Below, piece by piece: positions 32,762-45,188 of a stretch of 64,000 bases of DNA. The stretch's first letter is position 1, and every line of letters starts with the position of its first letter. The DNA comes from Neolentinus lepideus HHB14362 ss-1 (lineage: Eukaryota; Basidiomycota; Agaricomycetes; Gloeophyllales; Gloeophyllaceae). The translations under genes and the position numbers were made by a program. Where the stretch lies: assembly GCA_001632425.1 (NCBI GenBank), contig KV425551.1, positions 544,996 to 608,995 on the forward strand. Direction: 5' to 3'. Below the pieces are notes generated by a model. That model did no database searches. It was given only the letters and a program-made list of their open reading frames with translations, and was not told the DNA's origin.

Positions 32762-33642
32762 TTAAGAGACCTTCGCTTGAGAGAAGTCAAGCTCAGGGTG
32801 AGCAGCCTTGAACTTCTCCAGAGCCTGCAAAGAATTACTCCTACAACGTACGCTGCGTTAGAAGTCAGAGCACCTACCTCCATCTTCTTGATCTCATCTG
32901 ACGTTGGCTTGCCCATTTGCTAGACCACAACAGGTTAGCGAGACGAAGGATGACGTTACGACAGAGTACCTTCTGCTGCTGGTCGAACTGGTATGGTTTG
33001 GCTAAGGTTTACGGTGATGAGAAGACGACACGCACCATCATTTTCTCCACCATAGCTCTTCAGAGCAGCGGATCAGCTCAGGATGATAAGCTAAGTCGTG
33101 CATTCATACCTAGTCTCGCCATCAAGATCGCTGAGTTTCGAGTTTTCCGGCTGTATCTTGGTTGTATCGATCTTAGGATGATGGGTCAGTACGTTCTCCC
33201 ACCACTGTTGCTTGTTGAGCTTTTCGAGATGTATATGTACGGCCGACTGGTCCTCTTCTATGATGTCAATATAAACATCTTAAACATGACCTCTGACGTA
33301 CCTATGGTCCATGTACTTTCCTCCACCTTGATTTCTTTGCACAACTGCCCGTCCATAATCCGATCTTTCCCCTTCAAACCCATGGACAGTTCATTCTTCG
33401 TTATGGCAACGATGACATCCCTGGCTCTTGTGCCCTTTGGAACCAGGATAACGATGTCCACTTCGCCTAACTCTTGCTTCCAAGTGTAAGGCAACGCTAT
33501 ATAAGATATTGTTACTTTAGACACAACTCTCGGGCACATAAAGTGGACGTTTACCTGCTTGTTCAGCTGCTTCCCGTTCTCTGTCATCCCTGTCCTTAGC
33601 CTCCTGCTCGTCCTTTGAAAAAGTCTTCTCTTCCTCGCTCAT
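32762..33642 (-). CDS. nudC: Nuclear movement protein NudC
   Basis: CS-domain co-chaperone that works with dynein/Lis1 in nuclear migration. Exons 33642-33555, 33496-33302, 33257-33110, 33057-33036, 32987-32970, 32919-32878 and 32824-32762 give 191 residues, close to Aspergillus NUDC. Marks: acidic/charged N-terminus, [71 protein letters not shown], then [22 protein letters not shown] and the end [19 protein letters not shown]. Two internal exons are only 22 and 18 nt. Stop codons of Esf1 and NudC face each other across 134 bp. Confidence 0.95.
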
Positions 33643-33869
33643 TGTGGTGATGTCCAGAATCAGTGGGATTATCAGTCACGTGGATTTAGTTACAATTATT
33701 TCGTGATTATTTTCTCTAAGTCTGTCAAGTCACCGCGCAAAGGGCGTAGCTACAGCACAGGTCTTCTCGGTACGCCTTGTTCGTGCTCACCGTGCTTATC
33801 AATATCTAACCCTATTTCGACCTCCTTGTTGGTAGACATCAACTGCTCGGGTTGCGACCTTTCGCATCG

Positions 33870-36518
33870 ATGGCTAGTCAAGATCCTTGGTATGAGTTTG
33901 ACGTGCGCTTCTTCAATGCTGATTTGCGTCATTTGTGAGCTGAAGTCCATATCCTGGAACCTGACTAGAATTTGCGACACAATGTGAAGCAGAATACTGT
34001 GGATCGACTGAAGCATATCATCTCAGGGCTGAACGAGGAGTGCTCCACCCTAATATCCAAGTCAGGCAAGAAGCAAGAGCTCATAGATAGGATCGTGCGG
34101 CAGTTGGACAGCTGGAAACAGGCCAATAATGTGGCACTCTGGAGTAGAGCGAGGACTGTACTTCACAAAGTAAGAACATCTGGGATGTAGGTCTTCGCTT
34201 TGATTTGCTGTGGCACTGCTTCTCATATAACCTCTTCTGTACTAGGTGGACTTCATCGAAGAGCTCCAATGAATCCACCGCGTACTCCCCTCACGCGATG
34301 GCACACAATCAATATGGTGCCGGTAGTTCTACCAAACTCAATGGGTACCACTCGCCTGCTGCCGCATCTTCCAGTATCATCGGTCGCTACGACCCTTATG
34401 CGCCACCTCGAAGATCTCTTCCCACTTCTCCCGCTGCCTCTTCTTCGTCTGCGTCGGCGAAGTCTTGTAAGATCCATTCATATATTCTTCCTTGTCTCGT
34501 AATTAAAATGGGCACACAGCTATCCGATTCAAGCACTCCCCCTTTTTCCGCGTCGACCAGGCCGTGTCCTCGATCGTAGAATGCCCAGGTGCTGTCTGTG
34601 CATTATATTCTGCAGCTGTGGCATTTTTAACAATAACTTATCACCATAGAATCCGCGGGATCTATGGATCGCCGTCAGGGTAATCTGACCTTCACTCTCA
34701 ATGCTGATCAAGTATCCAAATTGCATTCGTCCAAGTAAGCAAAAGTTGATCGTCATCATCACTAGTTGATCGACCTTCGTGCAGTCCAAAATATCAGCTT
34801 CGTCTGTTTTGCACGTCGTCATCATTCTATTCTCCTGGTCTTAGTGCCTACCGTACCAACACAGGACCATGTCCTATTGAGTTCCCGCCGACTTGTGAAG
34901 TCCGCGTCAATAGCGTACAGTTGACCGCGAACCTGAAGGGTCTGAAGAAAAAGCCAGGGACAGCGCCGCCCGCAGATCTCGGGAAATCAGTCAGAATGGC
35001 TTCGCAAGCGTCGAATCGCGTAGAAATGGTCTATGTCAATAGCCAACAAGGAGTTTCGCCCAAGGTAAGACACCATCTTTGCCATCTGCTACGGTATCGG
35101 TAACGATCCTGCTCTAGAAGTACTATCTTGTTGTGATGCTGGTGGAGACGACCACCGTTGAACAACTGGTGGACAGGTTGCAGAAAGGGAAGTACAGAAG
35201 CAGAGAAGACGTGCTAGCGAAAAGTAGGTCGGTCCTGCGCATTCGCTTACTCATAACTAATATATCCTTGTTTATCAGTGAAGCAGGCCGGTTCTGAAGA
35301 TGATGATATAGTCGCAGGTGCTCAGAAGATGTCGTTGAAGTGCCCAGTACGTTGTCTCTCCTGAATGGAGATTATGTGGCTAATCAGAATGCTATGTAGC
35401 TCAGCTACATGCGTATCCAAACGCCGACCCGATCAGCTGTCTGCGTCCACTCACAGTGTTTCGATGCCACTTCATGGTTTTCCATGATGGAGCAGACGAC
35501 AACCTGGCTTTGTCCTGTCTGTGAACGAGTCTTGAATGTCGATGATCTAATTGTTGACGGGTAAGGCAGCTTCTGTGATACCTTTGTTGTTTATTCATTG
35601 TCTTTTGGGTACAGCTACTTTGACGACATATTGAAGAACACATCTGAGGATGTCGAAGACGTCGTCGTGGAGGCGAATGGGGAATGGCATACTACGGATA
35701 ATAAGTATGCTTCTCCAGGATGGAAGGCCGCACATCCAGTCGTGGGTCTTCCCCCTTCCGGAACGCCTCGCAAACCGGGACGCAAAGAGACGGCAGTACG
35801 GACGCCCAGTCGAGTAAATGGTCACGACATTAGCAGCACTGTAGAAGACAAAGGGAAGGCCAAGTCCAACAATGTCGAGATACTGGTGCTTGACTCAGAC
35901 GACGAAGATGATGACCGGGTCAAGCGAGAGCTGTCACCTTCGGGTGATGGACGAAACTCGCCGAACGGACTTGTACAGACTCAGTCATATGCCACTGTAC
36001 CTCCTCTTTCTCAATCACTCAGCATGAGCCAGACTGTCATCGACCTCACCTTGGATTCCGATGAAGAAACTCCTCCCCGAAGACCGGAGAAGAGGAAGAC
36101 AAGCGAGGCGGACTCTTTGTCGCCGACCGAGCCTGTGTGGAAGAAGTCGCGAACCGAACCTGGCCATCGCCCTAACGGATACAGTACAAACGGTGCAAAT
36201 GGTCATGTCAACGGTGCAGCATTGTCATCTTCTTCTGCCTCACCCCCTAATAATAATGCTGGCGGCAACGGCTACAGCTTCGGCGGGTTCCTTTCCAATC
36301 TGATTAGACCTAGCAATTCAGCAGCCCCTTCACCCCCTACTATAACGACGCCACCTTCACCCCCCCGTTATCGTCCAGGCACGGTGTCGAATAGCGAGCT
36401 CGCTCCCCTGCGTCACTACCAGGCCCCTACGTCTCCTTCAGATAGACACAACAACAGCTATCATATTGCCCCGCGTAATTCGTACTCAAGACCGCCGACA
36501 TCTCGCTGGCCGTCGTAG
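33870..36518 (+). CDS. SIZ1: SUMO E3 ligase of the Siz/PIAS family
   Basis: Transfers SUMO from Ubc9 to nuclear and septin-type targets. Exons 33870-33902, 33969-34186, 34246-34466, 34520-34588, 34650-34734, 34785-35064, 35118-35223, 35279-35346, 35400-35560 and 35615-36518 give 714 residues. Domains in order: SAP (LKHIISGLNEECSTLISKSG, KKQELIDRIV), PINIT (FKHSPFFRVDQAVSSIVECP, LTFTLNADQVSKL, YQLRLFCTSSS), and SP-RING (KCPLSYMRIQTPTRS, HSQCFDATSWF, WLCPVCERVL) with its Cys/His zinc ligands. Two SUMO-interacting motifs follow (VEILVLDSDDE and VIDLTLDSDEE). The tail is Ser/Pro/Asn-rich and disordered. The tiny first exon (MASQDPWYEFD) was chosen because it joins in frame to the family's N-terminal pattern. 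Confidence 0.93.
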
Positions 36519-36912
36519 CTTTTTAGTGTAGGGTTTGTGTGCTTGTGGGAGAATTTCGATGCGTTGCATTTGTTCTTCATGTACATATGTTAGCATCCCG
36601 CAGTACCTTGTATTTCGCAGCTTGTCTTGGACCAATCGCTACACAGCATTATTCCGTCCTAATCTACCCGATTTCTGGATTATTCGGGAGTGAGAAATTG
36701 GAGTTCTCACGGAAAGTCGTCGACTGGGAATCCGATTGAGCTGACTAAGCAGAAACAGCGTCGGTCCGGAGAGCAGGCCTCGGCGCAGAGCGGAGCGGAG
36801 ATAGAAAGCTGCCCGACGGTCTTTTTGGGCGGAATTTTTCCTTCGCGGTCTTGTAGCTTCCTTCCACCAGCAATCCCCACTCTCAGACCCAGGCCTTCGC
36901 CTTCGCCCAGCC
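36519..36912. other. Promoter region of the ADP/ATP carrier
   Basis: About 390 bases between the SIZ1 stop and the carrier start; pyrimidine-rich just before the ATG (36835-36905), common for strongly expressed fungal genes. No gene. Confidence 0.45.
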
Positions 36913-38260
36913 ATGGCCGATGTTAAGAAGACCAAAACTGCAAAGGAGTTCACTAGTGCGTATGGCGTTCAGCGTCTTCTTTATCTATGCAGTCGTCGTC
37001 TTCTGTGCTGAGCTGGCGTATTCTGTATAGTTGACTTCCTGATGGGAGGTGTGTCTGCGGTGTGTGTCCGCGTCCTATGATACTCTACGTGCTGTTAATC
37101 GTATATTCTTTGGTAGGCTGTAGCCAAGACATCAGCGGCCCCCATCGAGCGTATCAAGCTTCTAGTCCAGAATCAGGATGAGATGGTGAGGAGGAAGCAC
37201 ACGCTCATGCTTTATTCATGACCGCTGACAGATCTTCTCTGGCAGATCAAGCAAGGTCGTCTGGCTACTCCTTACAAGGGCATCGTCGACTGTTTCGCGC
37301 GAACATACAGAGACGAGGGTTTGGTATCGTTATGGCGTGGTAACACCGCGAACGTCATCCGGTACTTCCCCACTCAGGCCTTGAACTTTGCGTTCAGTGC
37401 GTGTTTAATCCACTCTGTTGTGGATGTGCTTAATCTTCCTTGACAAATAGAGGACTATTTCAAGTCTCTCTTCGGCTTCAAGAAGTCGGAAGGTTATTGG
37501 AAGTGGTTCGCCGGCAACGTCGCATCTGGTGGTGCTGCTGGTGCTGCTTCACTACTCTTCGTGTACTCCCTTGACTACGCTCGTACCCGTCTCGCCAACG
37601 ACGCTAAGTCTGCTAAGGGTGGAGGCGCCCGTCAGTTCAACGGTCTGATCGATGTCTACAAGAAGACCCTCGCTTCTGATGGTATTGTTGGTCTCTACCG
37701 CGGCTTCGTTCCGTCTGTTGTTGGTATCATCGTCTACCGTGGTCTTTATTTCGGTGTTTACGACTCCCTTAGTGCGTGTCATCTCTTGTGCTCTAGTCGA
37801 TCCTGACAAAATAATAACGCAACCACTTTACAGAGCCCGTTGTCCTGACTGGTGCCCTCCAAGGCTCCTTCTTGGCTTCGTTCTTGCTCGGTTGGGGTGT
37901 TACCATCGGCGCTGGTCTCGCTTCCTACCCTCTTGACACCATTCGGTTCGTTCATATCTTAGTCATGTTTGTGTCGTTACTGATGGTGCTTGTCAGTCGT
38001 CGCATGATGATGACTTCCGGTGGCGGTGTTCACTACAAGTCCATGTTCGACGCTGCTTCGCAGATTGTTGCCAAGGAGGGCACCAAGTCTCTGTTCAAGG
38101 GTGCTGGTGCGAATATCCTCCGTGGTGTTGCTGGTGCTGGTGTGCTGTCGCTGTACGACAAGCTCCAGGAGATCATGTTCGGCAAGGTCTACTCTGGTGG
38201 TACGTAAATTGCTCTATTCCAAGGATGCACTAGCTGACGACATTTGCAGGATCTGGTTAA
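36913..38260 (+). CDS. AAC: Mitochondrial ADP/ATP carrier
   Basis: Exchanges ADP and ATP across the inner mitochondrial membrane. Exons 36913-36955, 37031-37059, 37117-37185, 37246-37396, 37451-37771, 37834-37945, 37997-38199 and 38250-38260 give 312 residues, the family length. Three carrier repeats are visible, with signatures [27 protein letters not shown] and [22 protein letters not shown] is the diagnostic motif of ADP/ATP carriers. Other marks: [25 protein letters not shown] and [20 protein letters not shown]. The last exon contributes only 11 coding bases (GSG and stop). Codon use is biased to C-ending and T-ending codons, fitting high expression. Confidence 0.97.
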
Positions 38261-38618
38261 AAGGCTTTCAACGGCTGGAGATGGACTGGAGCGTTGGCTG
38301 GGGTCTCCCTTCTACATTATATCATACGATCTTGCGCATAGACACTCAGATTATATCCTTTTTATGGTCTTTGCACTCTATTGTGGGGTTCAAGCCCCAT
38401 CATAGGGCTTGTAAATACGGAATGCACAAAAACATCCAGAACCCAATCACGAAAGATGAGAGCGATGAGAGCAATCTTTTCTTGTAAGATGATACTGGTT
38501 AACCTTGAGTACTTGAGTATTGGCCGGCAATGCGCTGAAGCGCTTCCTGTTTCTGTAATTTGCGCCTCATCTTAAGAATCCTATGAAAACTTTACTCCAG
38601 ACAGCGGCAGTCTAGTCC
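38261..38618. other. Intergenic interval between AAC and IRC3
   Basis: About 360 bases; contains the AAC 3' UTR and the helicase promoter. Nothing else recognised. Confidence 0.5.
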
Positions 38619-41206
38619 ATGATAATATGTCCACGTCGCTTTCCGGCCTTCGCGATCTTTCCATTCACAAGAGCAGGCCGTAGCATATCAAGTAACGCGG
38701 GAGACTCTCAGGTGCTTTTGAGACCCTATCAAGAAGCCTGTCTCGATGCCTGCACCAGTGCCCTGAAATCTGGCCTTTCCAGAGTCGGTGTCTCACTCCC
38801 GACCGGCTCAGGGAAAACTACTGTCTTCGTGTCTTTGCTCTCTCGGATACCTGCTCGCAACGCTGAAGCCACTCGCTCCCTCGTCCTTGTGAATGGTATA
38901 GAGTTGGCAAAACAAGCCGCCGCGCAAGCCCGCAGAATTTGCCCTGAATGGACTGTTGAGATCGAGCAGGGTGGAAAGCACCAAGCCTCTGGACATGCGG
39001 ATGTGTGAGCTATGTTCGCTAATGCCCTCAGACTCAGCGCTGACGGCCTTGAATGGAAAGCACCATTGCTACATACCAGACACTCATACGACCTGAACGG
39101 CTAGCGAAATTTGACGCGACGAAATTAAAAGCGATAGTGGTGGATGAAGCCCATCACTCGGCATCCCCATCGTAAGGATGTCTACGACGCCATAGTAACA
39201 CCTTCAGCTCAATGTTATTTCCAGCTATCGACGAATTCTTTCACATTTCGCACCAGAAATAAAAAGCTGCGACGATCCTACAAGTCCTATCCCTGCACAA
39301 AGCATCCCCATCATCGGTTTCTCAGCCACATTCAGCCGGCACGACGGTGTGGCGCTGGGTTCGGTGTATGAGCGTATTGTATACCACCGCAGTTTCTTGG
39401 AAATGATGGAAGAACAGTGGTATATCCTTTTTTTTCAATCACCGTGTTCGAACTCAAGTCTTTCTGTAAACAGGCTTTGCAATGTTCGCTTTACTTGCGT
39501 ACGGGCCAATATAGACCTGAGCAATGTCACTGTCAGCTCTCGTTCCGGAGAGTTCGTGGCGCGAAGTCTGGCTCAAGTAATCAACACGGAAACCATGAAT
39601 AATCTCGTGCTCCAGACTTGGTTAGACAAAGCCAGTACGTTGTGTCATCATCTTTATATGATTCTAGCTAATCCACGCCAGGTGACCGCAAGTCAACCTT
39701 AGTTTTCTGCGTCAATCTTGCCCATGTTGGACATTTAACAAAGACCTTCCGTGAGGCTGGAATAGATGCGCGGTATTTGTACTCTGGAACGCGCGCAACG
39801 GAGCGTACAACTCTTATCGCCGATTTCAAAGCAGGAAAATTTCCTGTGCTAGTCAACTGCGGTACGTCACGGCATATGTTACCGGTCAATCTTATCTCTC
39901 AAGAGAGAGCGTAGATATCCTCACTGAGGGTGCCGATATCCCCAATATTGATTGTGTGATTCTCGCCAGACCAACTCGATCCCGTAATATTTTCGCTCAG
40001 ATGGTTTGTGACGCTTCGGAATGCATTGCCTGATACAACCTAATCTTTGCTAGATTGGGCGGGGCATGAGACTGTCCCCCGAAACCGGAAAGGATGATTG
40101 TCTTGTAATCGATTTCGTGGATAGCACCAGTCGAGTGGCTGGTGTAGTCTGCGTACCGACTCTGTTCGGCTTGGATCCATCGGAAGTAATTGATGGTACG
40201 TCTTGATTTGCTCAACGGTATCGTTTCAGCTAAGCGCATGATCCAGGCGAGACTATTGACGAATTGAAGGAGCGAGTGCCTGATGTAGATGATCCCAATG
40301 ACGTGCTCCGGTTCGATACCAGACAAAATATTGCAGATCCTACATCAGTCACATATATCGACTATGAGGATCCGTTCACCTTGGCGGATCAAGCGTCGGG
40401 GGCGCCTCATATCGCAGTCCTGAGTAACTTTGCATGGGTGGGATGTGGTGGCGATATCTACGTACTGGAATGTCTTGGCAAGGGTTACATCCGCATTGAG
40501 AAAGCCAAACAGGAGGAAGGTCCGTGCTCATTCCGGCTTCCTGACGGTCATTGGACGTATTAACAGTAGTTCCAGGCGAAGATGACTGCTGGAAAGCACA
40601 CTACTGCTCATCTCTTTTGGATAAAGCCACTGCTTCTGCCATGCGAATATCTCCATATACTCGAAGTAGGGAGGTATTGACTGCTCAGACTCTTGATGAT
40701 GCAGTCCGAGGATGCGACACATATGCCTTGAAAAAAGTCGTGCGTGGACCGCTCGTTATGAGGTACGTCTCTTGCGCGGTCGTTATATTGTAAATTCAAT
40801 CATGTTTGCATGTAGCTTGCGACGAAATGCTGCCTGGCGGAGCCAGCCGGCCACAGCGAGCCAAAAGGAGTTCATCCGGAAACGTTGGAGTTCACGCAAG
40901 ATAATTTCTGTGCAAGAAGTAGTAGATGTGACCAAGATGGAAGAACGCGAGCGTAAGATAGACCGCATGACAAAGGGAGAAGCAGCTAATATCATCACTC
41001 GGCTCAAGCACGGAGCACAAGTAAGTCAAGGTCTACGCTTGGATATCTAGCTTGTACTCACACACTCTGTTGTCCTGCAGAAACGATACGAGAAGAAGAT
41101 ACAGACGGCGACCAGACAGGCTGCAAGGCAGAAAAAGAAGCAGAACGACATGTCTAACTTCCTGACGGGAGATGTAGACGTTACTTTTGGTAGACAGTCG
41201 GCATAG
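38619..41206 (+). CDS. IRC3: Irc3-type mitochondrial DEAD/DEAH helicase
   Basis: Superfamily 2 helicase; yeast Irc3 unwinds branched DNA and keeps mitochondrial DNA stable. Exons 38619-39004, 39061-39171, 39225-39419, 39474-39634, 39682-39861, 39915-40003, 40054-40195, 40247-40519, 40567-40762, 40816-41020 and 41081-41206 give 687 residues. The N-terminus is basic and hydroxylated, a likely presequence. Motifs: [12 protein letters not shown] (Q motif), [12 protein letters not shown] (I), TIATYQTL (Ic), VVDEAHHSA (II, DEAH), [11 protein letters not shown] (III), [12 protein letters not shown] (IV), [21 protein letters not shown] (V) and [17 protein letters not shown] (VI). The basic C-terminal tail ([17 protein letters not shown]) fits DNA binding. 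All exons join in frame. Confidence 0.92.
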
Positions 41207-41248
41207 TCGCAGTGATATATTTATCGTGTAATAATCCTTGTTTTCATA

Positions 41249-44212
41249 TCACAATAGGTTCGAAAGTAATGGCGAGACGGCGTTCGCGCTTTGCAAGGTC
41301 ATGACTGCACTTTGCTGGGCCAAATCGATGACCTCGTTCATCGTTTTCGGATCTTCGAATGCGCTCTGATTCCGCACCAAGCTGGCAAGTATGCTTCCAA
41401 CCAGGGAATCCCCAGCTCCAGTAACGTTAACGATCGTCCCGGGGTCCACATTGGCAGCGGGCAAGTGCTTCAGCACGACAATCTCCCCCGCACCCGTCTT
41501 CCCATGCGCAACAACACACCGAGCGTGGACGTTGCTTCGCTCACCCGCCCAGGCAGGGCTGGCAGCAGCGTTGGTGCGCATCGCGACGACGACGCCCACC
41601 TCCCCGCACTTGACGATGAGGTGCCGGAAGAACGGGAGGAGGTTCACGGCCATCTGCGCAACGCCGCTGTCGACCAGGAACCCGAGCGCGGGCTCGCGGC
41701 GCGCGAGGTGCTCGAGGTCCATGCGGAACTCGGCGCCGAGCGAGAAGGCGTCGACGGTGTGCCACCAGGCGGGGTGCGCGGTCAGGTCGTACGTGTCCGA
41801 GCGCGCGGTTTGGTAGAGATGCTTGAGTTCGAGGAGGTTGGGAGAGGCGAAGGTGACTGGGGAGTCGTGAGGAGTGGATGAAGAGGACGTCAAGGAAGAT
41901 GCGATGGCTGAGAGGATTGCGGTGGATTTTGTGACGGAGGTTGGTTCACTAGTGGAGGGTTCACTACGACGCGCGGTCTGGGAAACAGAATACTCACAAG
42001 AAAGCTACGAAATCTTAATAAGACACTGACGCAAGATTCAACTCCAAAAGAGACTCACTTTTGATACCATGCTCGCGACACCACCGCACCACCGCCGAGA
42101 TCGTGTCCGGCCTGAGGTTGGCGTCCAACGCAACGATCCTCGGGGCGAGCTTCTGCAGCGCCTCCAACGCCTCCTCCCCCTGCAGCGTCTCCACCCCGCC
42201 CATGTCCGCCACCCCGCCCACCAGCCCGCCCTTCGCATCCATCACCATATTGCACACCGCCGTGCGCCCGGCGCGGACGAGGCCGTCGGTGCGCATGCCG
42301 ATGCGCGCGAGCTCGTCGAGGAGGACGCGCCCGAAGGCGTCCTGCCCGACGGGGGAGACGAGCGCGACCGGGGAGGCAGGGGGCGGGGACGAGAGGCGGA
42401 ACGCGGCCTCGGCGACGTTCCGGGCGACGCCCCCCAGGGAGAGCGCGATGCTGCCGGGGGAGGTGGAGTGCGCTTGCAGGTCGGCGGAGGGGTGTGGGTG
42501 CGCGCTGATGTCGATAGCGGAGGCGCCGAGGATGGCGAGGTCGGCTTGCGGTGGGGGCGGTGGCTGGAGGGGGGAGTTGGATGGGAGAGTGTCTAGAGGC
42601 AGAAGTGACTCACTGGAGTGTTGACGGTTGGTGAAGGGGAAAGCAAAGCAGATGGTGTTAATGCTGAGGCCTCCGGCTGAGACGGCACAGCGGGCTGAAA
42701 GGTCTAAGAGAATTCATGCATTCCATTATTATGTTTCCTGTGTACAAGACCCGTCGTGCATTGATCTTACGCTGGTTCCTGAGCTTTCCAGTCCGTGTCC
42801 CTGTTCCCTGACCAGATCCGAATACGCAACCGCGATTTGCGCACCTGCGCCCGGACTCAAGTCAACAAACGAACGCAGTAACATCATCCTCCACTCACCA
42901 ATCTTCGCGGTATTCTCAATCAACGCCACGTCTGCAACAAAATTCCATCAGCCCCCCGCACATCACATCCCCATAACATGCTCACTGCTCGCCAGGCTCT
43001 CTCCCCTCGTCAGCTCCCCCACCCTCTTCAGCAGCCACGGCGTAACCTCCTTTCCGCGCCTGCTCATCCCGTTCTCCTCGCTCTCCCTCACGGCTGCCTC
43101 GACGGCTTCTTGTATTTTTGATGCGGCGGCGTGGTAGGCGGAGGGGATGGGCGCGGCGAAGAGGGCGCCGGTGGGCATGGAGAGGAGGGACTGGGCGTCT
43201 ACAAGGCCCATTAGTTAATATGAGAGGGCGTGGAAGTGGGGGACATACGCAGGACACGTGCGGCGGAGATGGGGTCGTTGATTGAATAGGGACTCTGCAC
43301 GGCAGGCGCGGGTTACGACTGCTAAAACCAAGCAAGGGCGGAGACGGATACCTGGAACCCGCTCGCAGGGCTGTAGAACGCGGGAAAGTCATTCGACTCG
43401 CCATACGTGAGGACAGGCACGCCCAGCGTTTCCTGCGCGCGTTATGTAAGCTGGGGAGGTGGAGACGGAGTGACGGACGTACGAGGTACTCCAGGGTGCG
43501 GCCGATGTCCAGGATGGATTTTATGCCGGCGGAGACGAGGCCGACGGGGCAGCGGGTAAGCTCGTGGAGGTCGGCGGAGATGTCGAGAGCTGCATAGGTG
43601 ATTAGGACGTGGAGGTGTGTATAGGATATAGCGTACAGTTTTCCCCGCCACGGTGCACTCCACCTAGACTATAAGACGATCAGCAGCACAGTGGGGCAGC
43701 GAATTATTGCTAGCTTACCCTCCCGTTGCAAAGACCTGGTATAAATGCGTGGTCGGGTGAACACTGGCATGCCCTGTAAGAGCAACAACGCAACGCACCT
43801 TGATCCCGGCCAGTGCAGAAAATATCAAGGTAGCGCTGCACGTCGTCCCTCCATCCTTTCCCAGCGCAAGGACAGGCCCAATGTCTCTCCGACTCACTTT
43901 GACCACACTCCCTTCGCCGCTATTGTGCACGAGCCTCTCAAGTAAGGGCTTCTCCATGCCGACCTTTACGCGCCCCTGGACAATGGCGATAGTGGCGGGG
44001 ACAGCGCCGTGTGCGCGGACGATGCCTTCGACGGAGAGGGCGGTGGCGAGGTTGGTCGGGTAGGGCATGCCATGGGTTATGATGGTGGACTCGAGGGCGA
44101 CGACGGGGGCGCCGGTGTGGAGAGCATGTTGGACTTCGGCGACGACGTCGACAAAGGGCGGGAGGCGGGCGACATGGGAGAAGGAGCGGAGGAGGCGGGG
44201 GAGGGGACGCAT
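41249..44212 (-). CDS. Bifunctional pseudouridine-5'-phosphate glycosidase / pseudouridine kinase
   Basis: Fusion of PsuG (N-terminal) and a PfkB-type kinase (C-terminal), which together phosphorylate pseudouridine and split it into uracil and ribose 5-phosphate. Exons 44212-43799, 43735-43719, 43668-43637, 43589-43483, 43432-43352, 43294-43249, 43198-42986, 42931-42899, 42844-42771, 42694-42614, 42563-42059, 42004-41998 and 41948-41249 give 769 residues. PsuG marks: VVALESTIITHGMPYPTNL, VSRRDIGPVLALGKDGGTT, VFATGGLGGVHRGGENSLD, YGESNDFPAFYSPASGFQ and NVALIENTAKIGAQIAV. After a Pro/Ser linker the kinase reads LAILGASAIDIS, LGGVARNVAEAAFRL, ALDANLRPDT, KTFFEPTSVTKS and the PfkB signature VNVTGAGDSLVGS. 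A 17-nt and a 7-nt exon are required. The N-terminus (MRPLPRLLRSFSHVARLPP) could target mitochondria. Confidence 0.93.
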
Positions 44213-44259
44213 GGGTGACGGACAGACGAGTGTTGTGATCTTATCTTATCGTTTAAGCC
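44213..44259. promoter_or_regulatory. 47-bp bidirectional start region
   Basis: The start codons of the pseudouridine enzyme (minus) and molybdopterin synthase subunit (plus) are separated by 47 bp, so both promoters must overlap each other or the coding regions. It contains a short AT-rich core (near 44239-44255). Confidence 0.5.
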
Positions 44260-44809
44260 ATGTCGTCTGCGTCTGTGGATGCGCGCGATGAGACAGAGCT
44301 GGGCGTCGCTGTTCTGACGCACGGGCCACTCAACGTCGAGCACATCGTCGCCTCTGTCGCAGACGACGGCGCCGGTGCTACGGCGGTGTTCATAGGCACA
44401 ACTCGCAACTCGTTTAAAGGTACATCTTCCGTCCAGTACATACTCAACCCATTCACAGTCCCTAGGCAAAGTCGTCACCAAGCTTGAGTACCAGGCCTAC
44501 TCCAAGCTCGCCATCAAGACCATCGCGGACATCATCGCTGACGCCCACGCATCCTTCACGCCTCTTACGCCTCACACACACGCTCAGTCTTCACAACGTC
44601 TCATCCGGATCGCAGTCCACCACAGACTCGGCACCGTTCCAGTCGGAGAGCCTTCCATCGTTATCGCGGTCTCGTCCCCGCACCGCAAGGAGTCGTTTGT
44701 AGCTTGCGAAATGGTATTAGAAGAGGTGAAGAAAAAAGTGCAGATTTGGAAGAGGGAGTATTACGAAGGGGAAAGGGAGGATGACGCCGAGTGGAAGGCC
44801 AATGCGTAG
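44260..44809 (+). CDS. MOCS2B: Molybdopterin synthase catalytic (large) subunit, MoaE/MOCS2B
   Basis: Adds two sulfurs to precursor Z in molybdenum cofactor synthesis, using the thiocarboxylated small subunit; cytosolic. Exons 44260-44419 and 44466-44809 give 167 residues. Marks: GAVAVFIGTTR-type core read here as ATAVFIGTTRNSFKGK, KLEYQAYSKLA, IAVHHRLGTVPVGEPSIVIAV, SSPHRKESF and the catalytic Lys region EEVKKKVQIWKREYYE. All MoaE hallmarks are present. The small subunit gene (MoaD) is not in the window. Moco is needed for nitrate reductase and sulfite oxidase. Confidence 0.95.
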
Positions 44810-45188
44810 AAATCTCGCGGAGATAGTGAAGAACCCGATGTGTGAATGGAGAAGCCAATGCGTATGGACGGTGCAGCAATACTAGTGACAAGTCACTCGT
44901 CCTTATAGTCTTACACCGAGGAATCCAGCTTCAGCCACTGCAAGTAGTCAGCCTCATGCACGTCCATATGCTTGGCCCGTATGGACAGCGTATCGACACC
45001 ATATGCCCCGCTGCGTCTCTCTGCACAACATATCTTCCTGCCCGTATGATCCTCTGCTTCTCCCGGGACCGCGGCTGCCTTCCCCAGTCTCGATCGCGAC
45101 CACTAACGCCATCTCTACTGTCGTCACATTCTCCTGCCTTCATATAAAGCTCCCTTGCCTAGGATTTCAATCAGAGTAAGTAGTCGTG
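44810..45188. other. Promoter region of the carboxypeptidase
   Basis: About 380 bases; a TATAAA lies at 45143-45148, some 45 bases before the ATG. No gene. Confidence 0.45.

Noticed and set aside
42061..42624. Two long plus-strand frames (175-187 residues) over the pseudouridine kinase exon
   Set aside because: They arise from high GC content on the strand opposite a well-supported kinase domain; composition is Arg/Ala/Gly-rich without motifs.
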